Shown here one piece after another: positions 47,190 through 57,982 of a DNA stretch of 64,000 bases (the stretch's first letter is position 1; each line of letters opens with the position of its first letter). Source of the stretch: Rhizoctonia solani (Eukaryota; Basidiomycota; Agaricomycetes; Cantharellales; Ceratobasidiaceae); NCBI RefSeq assembly GCF_016906535.1, contig NC_057373.1:1550001-1614000 (forward strand), given 5' to 3'. A program made the translations under genes and the position numbers. The notes under the pieces are model-generated. The model worked only from the letters and a program-made list of their open reading frames with translations, ran no database searches and was not told the DNA's origin.

Positions 47190-49492
47190 TCATGTACTTC
47201 CAAATATGAGTTGTTTGTGTTTCTCCGAGCGAATAGTGATTTGAAAGTCGAATGGTTTCGGTGAACTGTTTAGTGCAAAAGACCCGTGCCAGAATGGGTG
47301 TTCAGCACGCCTATTTGAGTAGTGAAGGTAAATGAGATACGCACACAATAGCCGTGTTGGCCCCGGGCTCTATGACAGGGGTAATTTCTATTCCGTTCGC
47401 ATCCTTCTTCTTTGAGAGGGTGAGCGTAGCGAGGATTGAAGCTATCCTCACAAACAACGAGGGCTCGGCGAAGTACATTCCTGGGCATCGACTAACACAC
47501 CGGCAGGGGTTAGTCGGCTGGTATATATCATAACAACAGTTTCTCACCGTCTCCCCCATCCAAACATAGGTATAATAGGGACATTTGGATCCAGATACCG
47601 GTCAGGGTTAAAAACTTCAGGATCTTCGTAGAAGCGCTCATCGCGGCTCATCGCCCTAAGAGCATGCATAAGCTCGGGATACAGTACAGTAGATGCGGAT
47701 CTAGCTGGTTGCATTCTTACCACATGTTGCCTATACTAAAACGAAAATAGAATTTATACCAGGCTATCAATATACTTCAATAACAACTCACACCACGGTT
47801 CCTTTATCGATATTATATCCTCGGTAGATGTCGTCCTGCCAGCACATATGGGGAATACCTGTACATAATTCAATTCGTGTTACGCACGAACCGTTAGTGC
47901 GTTTATTAGGCAGTCTAGGTATAACTATTCCACACACCAGTAGGGAATACTGGTTGCCATCTAAATAACTCGTTAATAATGTTTTGAATATACGGTAACC
48001 GCTCTCGATCAGCAATCGTCGGCAGCGTTTCAAAGCCGAGTACATCATCGAGCTCCTGCTGAGCCTTGATTTGTACATCAGGGTGAGTAACCATTGCTGC
48101 AACGAAAACGAGCAACGTTGATGCTGACTAAAATATTTCGTGGTGAGCTGTTCCATTAAACTCATTATCTCGTTTTAATAAAACACATACGGTATCTGAG
48201 CCTCCTATATACAAAGTTAGTGTTTCGTAGGCTGGAGCATATTCATCGACACGAAATTCACCACTCGCCTTGGTATAAAGTGATAGCAGCTTCTTTGATA
48301 CGTGTCTCCTTTTCTTCCGGGCTCATGCCTATGGTTGACGAATGATCCTGAAGTAAAGAGCTCACTACAGAAGGCTGGGCGATCCCTTTATTCTGTATGG
48401 GCCGGTGTTTCAAAATTCGAGTATAACGATGTGTTGAACCCAGTTGACTCACCACTTGGGCCTTTGTCCACTCGTAAGGTGAGTTTATCGCTTCTTCTTT
48501 TAATGATCTCCATTCTCGAGCGGTACGCTTCCAACCTGCGCCCGGGAGCCAATCTGGAACGTGTACAAGTACTGGGAATATGTTGACTAGGAAGTCTGTG
48601 TGGGTCGTCAGCCAGGAACTTAAGGAAGCCAAATCTGATGACTTGCTCGTAAACATCGCAGCACCATTAGCATTATCAGTTATAGTCCGGGCTTTTTCAA
48701 GATACATATCCCTTTTGCCTTGTAGTTCGTAGCCATAAACTAGTTGAAACATCGATGATGCCATGGTGCTAGCATAAAAATAAATTCATGTCAATCAGCA
48801 AAGGTCAGTGCAGACAACTCACTACAAAAGCTCATGTTTTACTTCGGCAAATGGTTGGGGTGAGCCGGAAAGGGCCGCCAACTCCTGCACCAGTAGACGG
48901 GCCTGGCGCTCCTGTTGGCTATAGTATTTTGTAACAGCACGCCCATTCAGCCAGTTGTTCATCATTCGTCGCGTGTTCCGCCAGGCATCACCATATCCCA
49001 AGAATACAGGGTGGTCAGCCCAGTCAAGCCTCATAGTGGGAACAAGTTTTCGATTAGTACAATGTACGTCTACTATGCTGATTATGATCCAACTTACAGA
49101 GAGGGCTCTCGCATCATAGCTGGGCATAGACGGTCTGAATACAAGGCCGAGCGTTTGTCCAAGAGTTCCGTAGCAGCTTGGGCAGAGTTGAGAACTACAA
49201 AGTCATACCCGAAGAGGTGTAAGTAAATTATGTCGCCTATTCAATTTTGATAAGCCGTGAATAATCGTAAGAAAGTAGGAATAACAAGGTACATACTGTT
49301 GAGTTGCTTCCCCAATTTGAGGAACGCAATGCCTTCAGTGTCAGCAGGGACTGACAATAAATGTCCAATGAGAGGAAGGGATAGTGGAGAAGGGGGGCGG
49401 TGTTTTTTCGATTTCAGCAGTTTCCGAAGGATAACTATGCCGGGTAATGCTAGAGAAACATAAACAGCAGTACGCGAGCTAATTGACGACAT
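47190..49492 (-). CDS. Cytochrome P450 monooxygenase
   Basis: Membrane-bound haem oxygenase of unknown substrate. The start MSSISSRTAVYVSLALPG at 49,492 gives an N-terminal anchor, followed by a basic/Pro hinge (KKHRPPSPLSLPLIGHL). Then come GDIIYLHLFGYDFVVLNS, GDAWRNTRRMMNNWL (helix C), and EKETRIKEAAITLY joined to a helix I region that includes TSASTLLVFVAAMV. ExxR is NELFRWQP. The haem loop is FGWGRRRCPGMYFAE, split by an intron inside the loop. The last exon reads SPKPFDFQITIRSEKHK and the stop is at 47,190-47,192. A further in-frame Met at 49,525 is possible. About ten introns; the gene appears intact. Family number cannot be given without a search. Confidence 0.88.
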
Positions 49493-51288
49493 GCTGGGGA
49501 TCTGTAGCAATTGCATTAAAAACAATTGGTCCGGGGGAGGGATGGTGCTTTATGGATGTTTTCGTTGTCAGTGCAGCGTATATCGGCCTAGTTATATATG
49601 CATATCCGTGCAACCACTGAATTCTGGATCACCTACCAAATTGCCTCCCACCCTGCATTCGATGATCTTTTCCTCCACGTTATCTCACATAAACTAGGTT
49701 GACGCTTGCGCACAACCCATATCAGGTTCGAGTCCCGCGCGAAACCTGAAGATCAGACTCGGGCTTACGATCTCCGCCTTAGTGTATCAGTTATTGAGAT
49801 GAACCAAATGAAATTGCAACACGAGCTCTCATTTTCGTAACTGAGGTTATGTCTCTAGTTTTCCCATTAAACGCGCCCAATTTCATTACTATGCAAGCCA
49901 CTCAGCGCTATTAATCAGCCTTGTGGTGCGTAGTTAGTAGCTATATCTAAGAATTGGTCAAATCTTAACACGCATATATGGGTCCCAACGCTAGCGTGGT
50001 TTATGCGAATCGTTAATCATGATTCCCAAATGCTTCTGCAAGGCTGACCGCGTACCCCAGTGTCATATTTGACTCGCATCCCGCGAGAATGCGAAGTGTC
50101 AGGGCCAATCGTCGAGCTCGTCAAAGATAAAGTTCACAGAATTACAGAACATACCGAAGTCATCGCTTTTCATCTCGGGTCGTGGTTTTGCTCGGCTTAG
50201 AAACCAGGCTGAGCTCAGCATGAAGGTACATGTTACATTTACGAAAATCGACCCTTTTGCTTGCCCGAGCGAAAGCTAGACCTGAAATTGGCGAATGATT
50301 TGATGAACTAGCAGTTGTTGAACACAAGCAAGCCGGCGACAAGATATGCGATATCTTCGTTCAAAAACTTGAAGTGAGCCTTGAGAGTTGCGGGATTGAA
50401 GCTACATCAATGGATAACGAAATTTCCACAGAACACTTTGCGAATTGTTTACTAAGATACCAAATTAGGTGGTAGGTCCCGCGCTAGAAGTTGAAGAGGT
50501 GAAAACGCAGGGAGTCCTTTCCACCCGAACAAAAGTGCAATGTGCTTTTCGCATACATGAATCGATCACTCACAACAGGCATTTTCTTCTTGACACCACA
50601 GCTTCGTTTCGCACTATTCTATCAGCGTATATCAAACACTTTCCTACTCGCGTATAGGTACCTGTAATGGGAAGCGTGTAAGAAGTTCTCCCGATTCCCA
50701 TACATTCATGTATTTATCAAAATTATCTAGCAATCAAGTTTTTGAATGTGATACAGGATTCAATCTGAAGCTCTGCCTTTCAGTTTACAGATAAATAGTA
50801 TCATGGGAGTAACGTTTCAATGGGTTTACATTCCGTGCGAATCTGACAGGTTGGCGCTCGTTTGCTGGCCTTGGGATTGGTATGGACAGCCGGCCAATCC
50901 ATCACGCGCTCTAGATTGATCAGGATTGAACGGAGTATTCGGGTATGTGTAGAAATAAGGAGAATTCCGTCTCAAATGTGAAAGGAGTAATATCGTTCCC
51001 CATCTGCAAATCGCAAGTGTATGAGTACACCTTTTGGTCGATAATTACCACTTTCGACAGCCTCAACAATTTCCGGTCATAAAACTCTGCTCCATGCAGC
51101 TCTTATTTCCCGCTTACTACGGTAAATCATAACGATATTCTAGAATGTGTTTATGCGTGTCACTTATAATAGAGGTATGCTAGCAGATTGACAAGTGAGG
51201 GTACATCAAATAAAGCCTAGCGCCTACGAATTACACGTGACCTGCAGTATCCGAACCACGAAACGACGACCAGCAACTCAAGGCAAAA
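49493..51288. other. Gene-free interval right of the P450
   Basis: P450 promoter at the left, then ~1.5 kb with short frames only, none with a family look. A tRNA-like T-arm string at ~49,725 was examined and rejected. The right end is the promoter of the GPI-protein gene. Confidence 0.45.
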
Positions 51289-51945
51289 ATGAAGATCATC
51301 ACATGTACACTGGCTCTGTCGCTTGTAACTCTTGCCTGGGTCAGCAGGCCTCTTCTCAGGCCCGAGCAGTTCTCAGCAGCAGCAATCCTCGGCTGCACCT
51401 GGATCCTCGGCTGCATCACCTGCGCCCACTACTCAAGCGCCATCAGTCACCGTGATTACCAGCTTCCAGCAGTCCGTTTCACTTTCTGGAACTAGTTAGT
51501 TCAAATCCATAAAATACGGGATTGAAGCTGACCATGAAATATGTGTTTAAAAGGCCGTGTCCAAGTCACGGTTTCTGTCCCAGTTGTAATCACTAGCACA
51601 ATAGCACCGGCACAGCCCACCGGATCTTCCGGAGGGAACGGAGGGAACGCGACGCAACCAGCCGGAAACGCGACCTCGACCTCAACGACACCTACAACTT
51701 ATCCCACCGCTGCCTCAACGGCCGGCCCTAACGGCCAGGGTGGCCAGGTCGCACCCAGCCCAGGTGGAAGCAATCGTAAGTCTTTGTTCTATTAATACTG
51801 CATCGGAGGCCGATCGAATGACGGGGTTTTTGAAGCCGCACTTGGGCCAGATGATAATTATATCTCTGGTGCGAAGAAACTTGTCGCGGGTGGCGTGACT
51901 ATACTGCTGGGACTTGGACTAGGCGTTGCCGCCCAGCTGATGTAG
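51289..51945 (+). CDS. Secreted GPI-anchored Ser/Thr/Gly-rich protein
   Basis: The start MKIITCTLALSLVTLA is a signal peptide. The mature part is Ser/Gln/Pro-rich (SSSQQQQSSAAPGSSAASPA), with SVTVITSFQQSVSLSG. Exon 2 reads GRVQVTVSVPVVITSTIAPA and then NATSTSTTPTTYPTAAS, likely O-mannosylated. Exon 3 ends DDNYISGAKKLVAGGV, then TILLGLGLGVAAQLM, a hydrophobic GPI-signal tail with TAG at 51,943-51,945. One base must shift near 51,338 to pass from the signal peptide to the Ser-rich frame. Probable cell-wall or surface protein of unknown job. Confidence 0.6.
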
Positions 51946-52249
51946 AATTCGTGGTTTCTTTTTTGGTTTGTCTAGAGACATTTGATTTACACTTGGACAC
52001 CTGTTTTTAGTTTGCATCCTCCCATCTTTTGCGCCTCGTACTCTATTGTCTCCCCTCGTTTACAATAAACTGGATATTTTCTTATGCTCTCCGTTTGGGT
52101 TTGATGAATTTCACTGCCTAGGAATAGATACATACAAGACCAAGACACACCCTACATAACGAAACCAGACGATGCACCAACCCAAAAAAACCTCAACCGT
52201 CCTATACCATCCCTTACAGCGCCTAGAACGTGTCCCGATTCCAACCTAT
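51946..52249. other. Gap between convergent genes
   Basis: 3' regions of the GPI-protein gene and of the minus-strand oxygenase. An aataaa-like string is at ~52,063-52,069. No gene. Confidence 0.4.
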
Positions 52250-53647
52250 CTATGCATAAGTAGCCTTTAACCTCCCGACAATATAGGTCTCGGTTTGGAC
52301 TGGCGGATATTTGGGCTTGCCAGTGTTCGGCAAGCACGCAATCTCAGCACCCCCATTCGGGTTACAGAAGAACGCAATGGACTGCCTTGCAGGCGTCATT
52401 GGGCCGGTTCCGATAGGAGGTGCAACTACCCGGTGGAGTGTGCTACAGAGTCACAAGTATTAGACGAGCAAAAATGAAGAGAGAAAATGGACTTGCCTAC
52501 GAAGTCGGTCATTGGACCATCGAGCCAAGAGGTCTCCCACGTTAACGACAATCGTTCCAGGCTATGTGTCGACGTGTTAATAGATATATAGGACTTGAGA
52601 CAAATAATACTTACAATAGGAGTGGCAGGTTGGAAGTCTTTAGTATGCGGATTTTGAACTTCCAATCCACCTACTTGGTCTTGGAATAGCAAAGTCAAAG
52701 TACCGTAATCCGAATGGGCCCCCGCACGAGCTTGTCCGTCTTTGAGAAGTGCGTCACGGCTGATTGGAGGGTAAGATAATCTGTATACCAAATTGTCTGG
52801 TTAGAGATAGAAACCCAGCCGGCGAACGTATACGTACAATCGAAGATTGTGATATTGTTCATCGATCAGTTTATCAAAGAATCGTTCATTGAGGCCCAGC
52901 CCGAGAGCAATGGAAGACATGACCTCGGCATGTAACTCGTGGCACGTCTAATTCCTGAAATTAATCAAACTACTCTCGTGCCACTTGTTATTGTCAATTG
53001 CTCACCTGGAAAAAGCTCAAAAATGTCTCCTTGAATTTGGGTGCATCTTTAGCATCTGGCCATCTGTTTGCCCAAGTTGCGTCCCAGTCTCGGCCAATTT
53101 CCATAGACTCTTTCGCATCCGGAGCCAAAGCGCGAAGACGGGCAATTTCTGCTGGGTCGGTCGACTGAGTGACTCGCTCACGACCAGGCATCACATAGCC
53201 TCTGTTCGAACGGGGATCTACGTATACTCTAAATCGCAAAATCAAAAATTTGGTGATGTCAGACGCACCTTCCCAGGCAAGTTTGGCTTTAACATCCATT
53301 GGAAGCTTGAAAAACTCGGCACTCTGCTTGAATGCGGTATCCACCGTCTCTGGTGCGATCCCATGCCTGGACAGATAGATGAATCCAACTCGCTCAAAGG
53401 CAGATACGATCTCGTCGGCCGTCCTTTGCTTCTCTTCCAGCGATTGTGCTCTGCGGAATTTGCTAAAATCGATGACGGGAATGGAGAAATGGGGCTCCTA
53501 TGCATGGCGATAAGACATGCATGCCACAAGAGCAGCAGGTTTGGTACTCACGCTACTAACAGTTGCGAGGCTACGTGCTCGTAAGCCAAACTGCACTGTT
53601 TTGGGGAGTTGTGCACGGAAACCAGAACGCAAAGTTGGGACAATCAT
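52250..53647 (-). CDS. 2-oxoglutarate/Fe(II) oxygenase, isopenicillin-N-synthase-like
   Basis: This family oxidises small molecules with Fe(II) and 2-oxoglutarate. Exon 1 starts MIVPTLRSGFRAQL, which is Arg/Ser-rich and may be a mitochondrial presequence. It is spliced at GTGAGT to HFSIPVIDFSKFRRAQSLEE, then ERVGFIYLSRHGIAPE (the DIOX_N region) and GYVMPGRERV. The catalytic jelly roll has LLSYPPISRDA, GAHSDYGTLTLLFQD (HxD iron ligands), GTIVVNVGDLLARWSND and LHRVVAPP (third ligand His). RQSIAFFCNPN carries the 2OG-binding RxS. It ends YIVGRLKATYA with TAG at 52,250-52,252. Substrate is unknown. It is divergent from the L15 gene. Confidence 0.88.
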
Positions 53648-54158
53648 GGTAACTGACGTAGGGGGTATAGTAATCGAGTGCCAGGTGATGGTTGAGAGAA
53701 GGGATGGTTTCTTTTTCGAATTATTCGTCGGGAGTTTTTAAATCGCTACTAGCGCAGCGCTTGACAACTCGTCTTGACCACGCGGCAATACTGTGTTCGC
53801 GGCACCGGTCCCGTTCGGGGGCGGGCGACTCGGTAGTCATCAGGCGCCGGGCGCGTGATTGACAATTTCACCTAGGGTGGCTTGTGGCTGTGTTGATACC
53901 GGAAAGAATTCTGCATCCGTTTTGTGTATTGTCGTTTCCGACGTCCGTCAAGATTATCGGCAAGGTAGGTATCGCTGTCTCGCGCATCTTTGAGGGGGCT
54001 TTTGAACGTCATAGAGGTCGCATAGAAGGGCCGTGGGGTGATTATTACCCGTGTGAGCCAAGTGCGAGCCGAAAGTGGATGGATATTTGGTGGACATTAG
54101 ACTCGCATTTGGATGAACTGCAGCTAAATGCAACTGACACTTACTGCGCAGAGTTAAA
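53648..54158. promoter_or_regulatory. Bidirectional promoter, 2OG oxygenase / RPL15
   Basis: GC-rich at the left (53,760-53,870), then a pyrimidine- and AG-bearing stretch that looks like a 5' UTR intron of RPL15. A branch-like tgac and a tract ending ttactgcgcag sit just before agttaaaATGGG. A 5' UTR intron is common in fungal ribosomal-protein genes; here it is inferred. Confidence 0.4.
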
Positions 54159-55042
54159 ATGGGCGCATACAAGTACATTAGTGAACTCTACAAAAAGAAG
54201 CAGAGCGACGTGCTCAGGTTCCTCCTCCGCGTCCGGTACGTTTTCCACCTCTATGCGCCGGCTGACCCCGTTCATCTAATACCTGTCGTTAGCTGCTGGG
54301 AGTACCGCCAACTCAATGTTATTCACCGTGCTTCCCGCCCCTCTCGCCCCGACAAGGCCCGCCGTCTAGGCTACAAGGCCAAACAAGGCTATGTCGTGTA
54401 CCGCGTGCGCGTGCGCCGTGGAAACCGCAAAAAGCCAGTGCCGAAGGGTACGCTGCCAATCAGTGTATTCCTGTTGACGCCACCATAATAATACCAATTT
54501 TCTCGATTTTCGACAGGTGCAACCTACGGCAAGCCCGTCGCCAGGGTGTCAACCACCTCAAGTTCCAGCGCGGCTTGAGGAGCACTGCTGAGGAGCGTGT
54601 TGCTCGTCGCTGCGGAAACTTGCGTGTGCTCAACTCGTACTGGGTTAACCAGGACGGTGTGTACAAGTACTACGAGGTCATTCTTGTCGATCCTTCCCAC
54701 AAGGCTGTAAGTACTCCCATTATATGCGCGGATACCAATATTGACCTTGCCATAGATTCGCCGTGATCCTCGCATCAGCTGGATTGTTAACCCTGTCCAC
54801 AAGAGGCGCGAGGCTCGTGGTCTTACTAGCATCGGAAAACAAGTTAGTTCATTATTCGCTTACTTTCAGCTCCTCCTAATTTTTATCCGTGTAGAACCGT
54901 GGACTTGGCAAGGGCAACCGCTACAATCACACCCCTGCCCGCTCTACCTGGAAGAGGCACAATACGTACGTCTAGTTCCACACCCCATTTACTATTTACT
55001 GATTTATTATCGCTTAGCCTCTCTCTCCGCCGTTACCGATGA
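54159..55042 (+). CDS. RPL15: 60S ribosomal protein L15 (eL15), one-base break in exon 3
   Basis: eL15 is a core protein of the large ribosomal subunit. Exon 1 (54,159-54,235) is [19 protein letters not shown]. Exon 2 (54,293-54,447) carries [19 protein letters not shown]. Exon 3 begins at 54,517 with GATYGKPV and then should read [20 protein letters not shown]. The DNA gcaagcccgtcgccagg lacks one base between GKPV and RQGV (near 54,540), so the strict frame goes to VARVSTTSS. Later exons give [20 protein letters not shown] and [17 protein letters not shown], and end SLRRYR with TGA at 55,040-55,042. Introns are short. The missing base is almost surely an assembly error, because this gene is essential and otherwise perfect. 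Confidence 0.92.
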
Positions 55043-55569
55043 GCGGTTTGTCTGTCTTTTCACTCCTTGTATTACGTGCTTTTGTCAACCGCCTTGTGTG
55101 CCCAATATGTTCATCATGCCAGATATGGAATCCATGTGGTCAACTATGCGTTGCCTCGACTGTTAGAATATGAAACCAACCATATCACCTCGACTGCGCC
55201 TCCCAGGGTGTATTCGCTGAATTCCTGCCGAAATGTGGATACTTTAACTTCGCCAAAAAATCATGCCTGCCGCGTGTTAGGTTCTATTTATAGAGAATAG
55301 CCGAGTCCCCCCAAATCAGATACAAATATTTGGCTACATGTGTAGACCGCCAACACGAGTTCCCTGGCTCCACCCCCCACCCTGCACGACACCTGATGAA
55401 ATATAGACCCGGTGTCTCTTACTGTGTTTAAACTAGAATCGCATACGCCTAAAGAGGAACTGTATCCTTAGCTCTGCTTTGCTCTAATTTCTCTGCTATT
55501 TTTTTTTCGCTTTCTATATACTGTGCCAAGACGTGTTATCTCGCCTTGTTCTCGTAACTCGAAGCTAAA
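55043..55569. other. Gap between RPL15 and first GH16 gene
   Basis: RPL15 3' region, then a promoter with a T-rich tract (55,500-55,510) and a TATA-like ctatatactg at 55,515-55,524, just upstream of the GH16 start. No gene. Confidence 0.4.
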
Positions 55570-57435
55570 ATGGGTTACCTTGGCATCCTTGTATTGGCAC
55601 TTCTCCCGCTCTCTAGTACTGTATCAGCCATCCCATCACGCCCTTCGATATTAAGTAAAGTCCCATTCCCACCGCTCACCGATTACAAACACCGAATCAA
55701 TGGCCTGTGGAAGAAAAACAATCACAGAAGCACTGTTCGTCGAGCAACAAACGACTCAGACTCGGCGAACCTATGGGTTGTAGATACCCTGTATGAAGGT
55801 CAAGACTTTTTCGAGTGAGTCCACGTTGGCTGTATACACAATAGTTCATTTGTGCTGACTGCGGTTGGAGCCAATTTGATTTCTACACGGGAAGTGATCC
55901 TACCAAGTGAGTTGTGAACATGTGCCAGTTCGAACTGAATGCCAATTTAGCGCAGTGGACAAGTCCAATACGTAGATCGCGATACAGCATTTAACGAAAG
56001 TCTAGCCTATGTGACGAGCGACGACAAGATTGTTATGAAAGTTGATAATACCACTTGGTTAACCCAGGGACAGAACCGAAAGAGGTTAGTTAGGCTCGGC
56101 CACTGGTGGCGGGCAATCACTCAAGAATAATAGCGTGCGAATTCAATCCAAGAAACGATTCAATGGGGGACTTTTCATTCTTGATTTGGAAAAGGCACCT
56201 CATGGGTGTGGTTCGTCCCTTTGTCCATCACTGCTTCTCTTGCTCACTCCTCGCTCATAGGTACATGGCCTGCATTCTGGTACGAAAATTAAAATAAATT
56301 GCCTCTGTTTTAGTCTCACTCACTTACGACCTGGTTATAATTTTACCTCTGTTTGAACCTAAATAGGACTGTTGGACCAAACTGGCCTGCCGGCGGAGAA
56401 ATAGATATTTTTGAGGGCGTACACGAAAATACCCGAAACCAAGCGACATTCCATACCGCGGACGGTTTGTGCCTCGCCTTCCAACCATCCTGTTGCTCTG
56501 ACGACTTGCTTTTGCAGGATGTACGATCACAAATCCACAAAATTTTACTGGCGAGATGCTGGTATGTTGGTTATTTCGAATCTGGAAAAATGAAAGCTAA
56601 AAATAGTATCAGGCAAGCAATTGTTATGCATATGCAGACAATAACGCCGGGTGCGGTCTCATCAACGACAGTGCTGCGAGCTTCGGAGCTCCGTTTAATG
56701 CTGTTGGGGGTGGGGTGTTTGCGAGTCGGTGGGATTCGAATGGAGTTTGGATTTGTGAGTCAGTGTGGCTTGACTGGCATTCATTCATTCTGACGGCGAA
56801 TGTAGGGTTCTTCCATCGCTCAACGATCCCGAACGATATTACCAACAAAGTTCCCAATCCCTCACTGTGGGGAAAACCAACGGCATTGTTATCAAATAGC
56901 TCGTGCCCCCCGAACAAGTATTTCTGGGACCATCAGGTTTGTTGTCCCTTTTCTCTCCTTTGGGTTTGCTAATACTTGGAATTCGTTAGATCGTCTTTGA
57001 TATAACCTTCTGTGGTGAGCTAAAGTAACAGAGGAAGAGTGTGAATGTAAATTAATACTCGTCTTCGATTAAAGGTGATTGGGCAGGCGCCTCGTACTCT
57101 GTAGACGGATGCCCTGGTACCTGTTCGGACCACGTACTGGACCCCAATAACTTCTATGTGAGTGTGAAATTCGAATGCTAGATAATCGTTAATGAATAAT
57201 TCGACATTATTTTAGAACACAACTTGGTTAATCGTACGTCCCAAGTTACTTCTCAAAGGTCCAAGCCCATTCTAACGCAATCGTTACACAGAATTACGTT
57301 CACGTGTTTAGAAACGCTCATGTGAGCGGGAGTTTGAACGCTGCCATGCCTCGCATATCGCCCATAACCAGTGGCCCCTTGGCTCTCGTCCTGGTGGCGT
57401 TGGCAGCGGCGCTGTCGTGGAGCACTTTGGTATGA
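55570..57435 (+). CDS. GH16 glycosidase A (endo-beta-1,3(4)-glucanase-like)
   Basis: GH16 laminarinase-type enzymes cut or remodel beta-1,3/1,4-glucans. The start MGYLGILVLALLPLSSTVSA is a signal peptide. The fold reads NLWVVDTLYEGQDFFE, VQYVDRDTAFNESLAYVTSD, VRIQSKKRFNGGLFILDLEK and WTVGPNWPAGGEIDIFEGVH, with the catalytic ExDxxE. NQATFHTADGC, ASFGAPFNAVGGGVFASRWD and FFHRSTIPNDITNK follow, then KYFWDHQIVFDITFCGDWAG. The C-terminus ends in a hydrophobic run (GPLALVLVALAAALSWSTLV), a possible GPI signal. About twelve short introns. A near twin lies directly downstream. Whether it modifies the fungus's own wall or digests plant glucan is unknown. Confidence 0.88.
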
Positions 57436-57982
57436 AGCTAGGGGCCAGTCTATAGATGGAGTTTATTTCGATATTTATGCCCTTACGATTCAAATAAATA
57501 TACTGTATGCATATGGTTTTGGTATACGATGGAATTCCGAGATCGCCTTGGTCGAAGATCGTCCGTCTCAGTGTGCCTGGATCCTGGACAAGAACGAGAC
57601 CACCTTGTGTATGCTTGCATGCACCTAGACAAGGTAGGATAAGCTTTGCCTAGGAGCGAACAAGCACAGTTACTCCACTATTTACCTTTAAAGGAGTCAC
57701 CCCTTTGTTGGAGTAACGGCCTCCGTCTGCCTAAATGTTTACCTTTATGGACATTCGCTTAGAGAGCAGCGATGAGGTAAACACCCCGCCTCATGTGTTT
57801 GAAATTAAGGACTTGGCATCGCGCTCGATTTCAGAACTGGACGAACGACCCATCGACGCCTACCCTCCCCCTACCTTCAAATCACTTACGACCCTGCCCA
57901 TAGACGACCCTACTGGACCACCCATACTTAGTTTGTCCAATTATATTATAATTTTTGGGTGACTCCTGGGAAACGACAAGAA
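57436..57982. other. Spacer between the two GH16 genes
   Basis: GH16-A 3' region and GH16-B promoter (TATA-like attatattataattt at ~57,942-57,956). A 75-codon frame at 57,735-57,962 (MFTFMDIRLESSDEVNTPP) is probably chance or leader sequence. Confidence 0.4.

Noticed and set aside
49700..49760. tRNA-like T-arm (ggttcgagtccc)
   Set aside because: The flanking bases do not form a five-pair T stem, and no D-arm, anticodon arm or acceptor stem can be folded around it.
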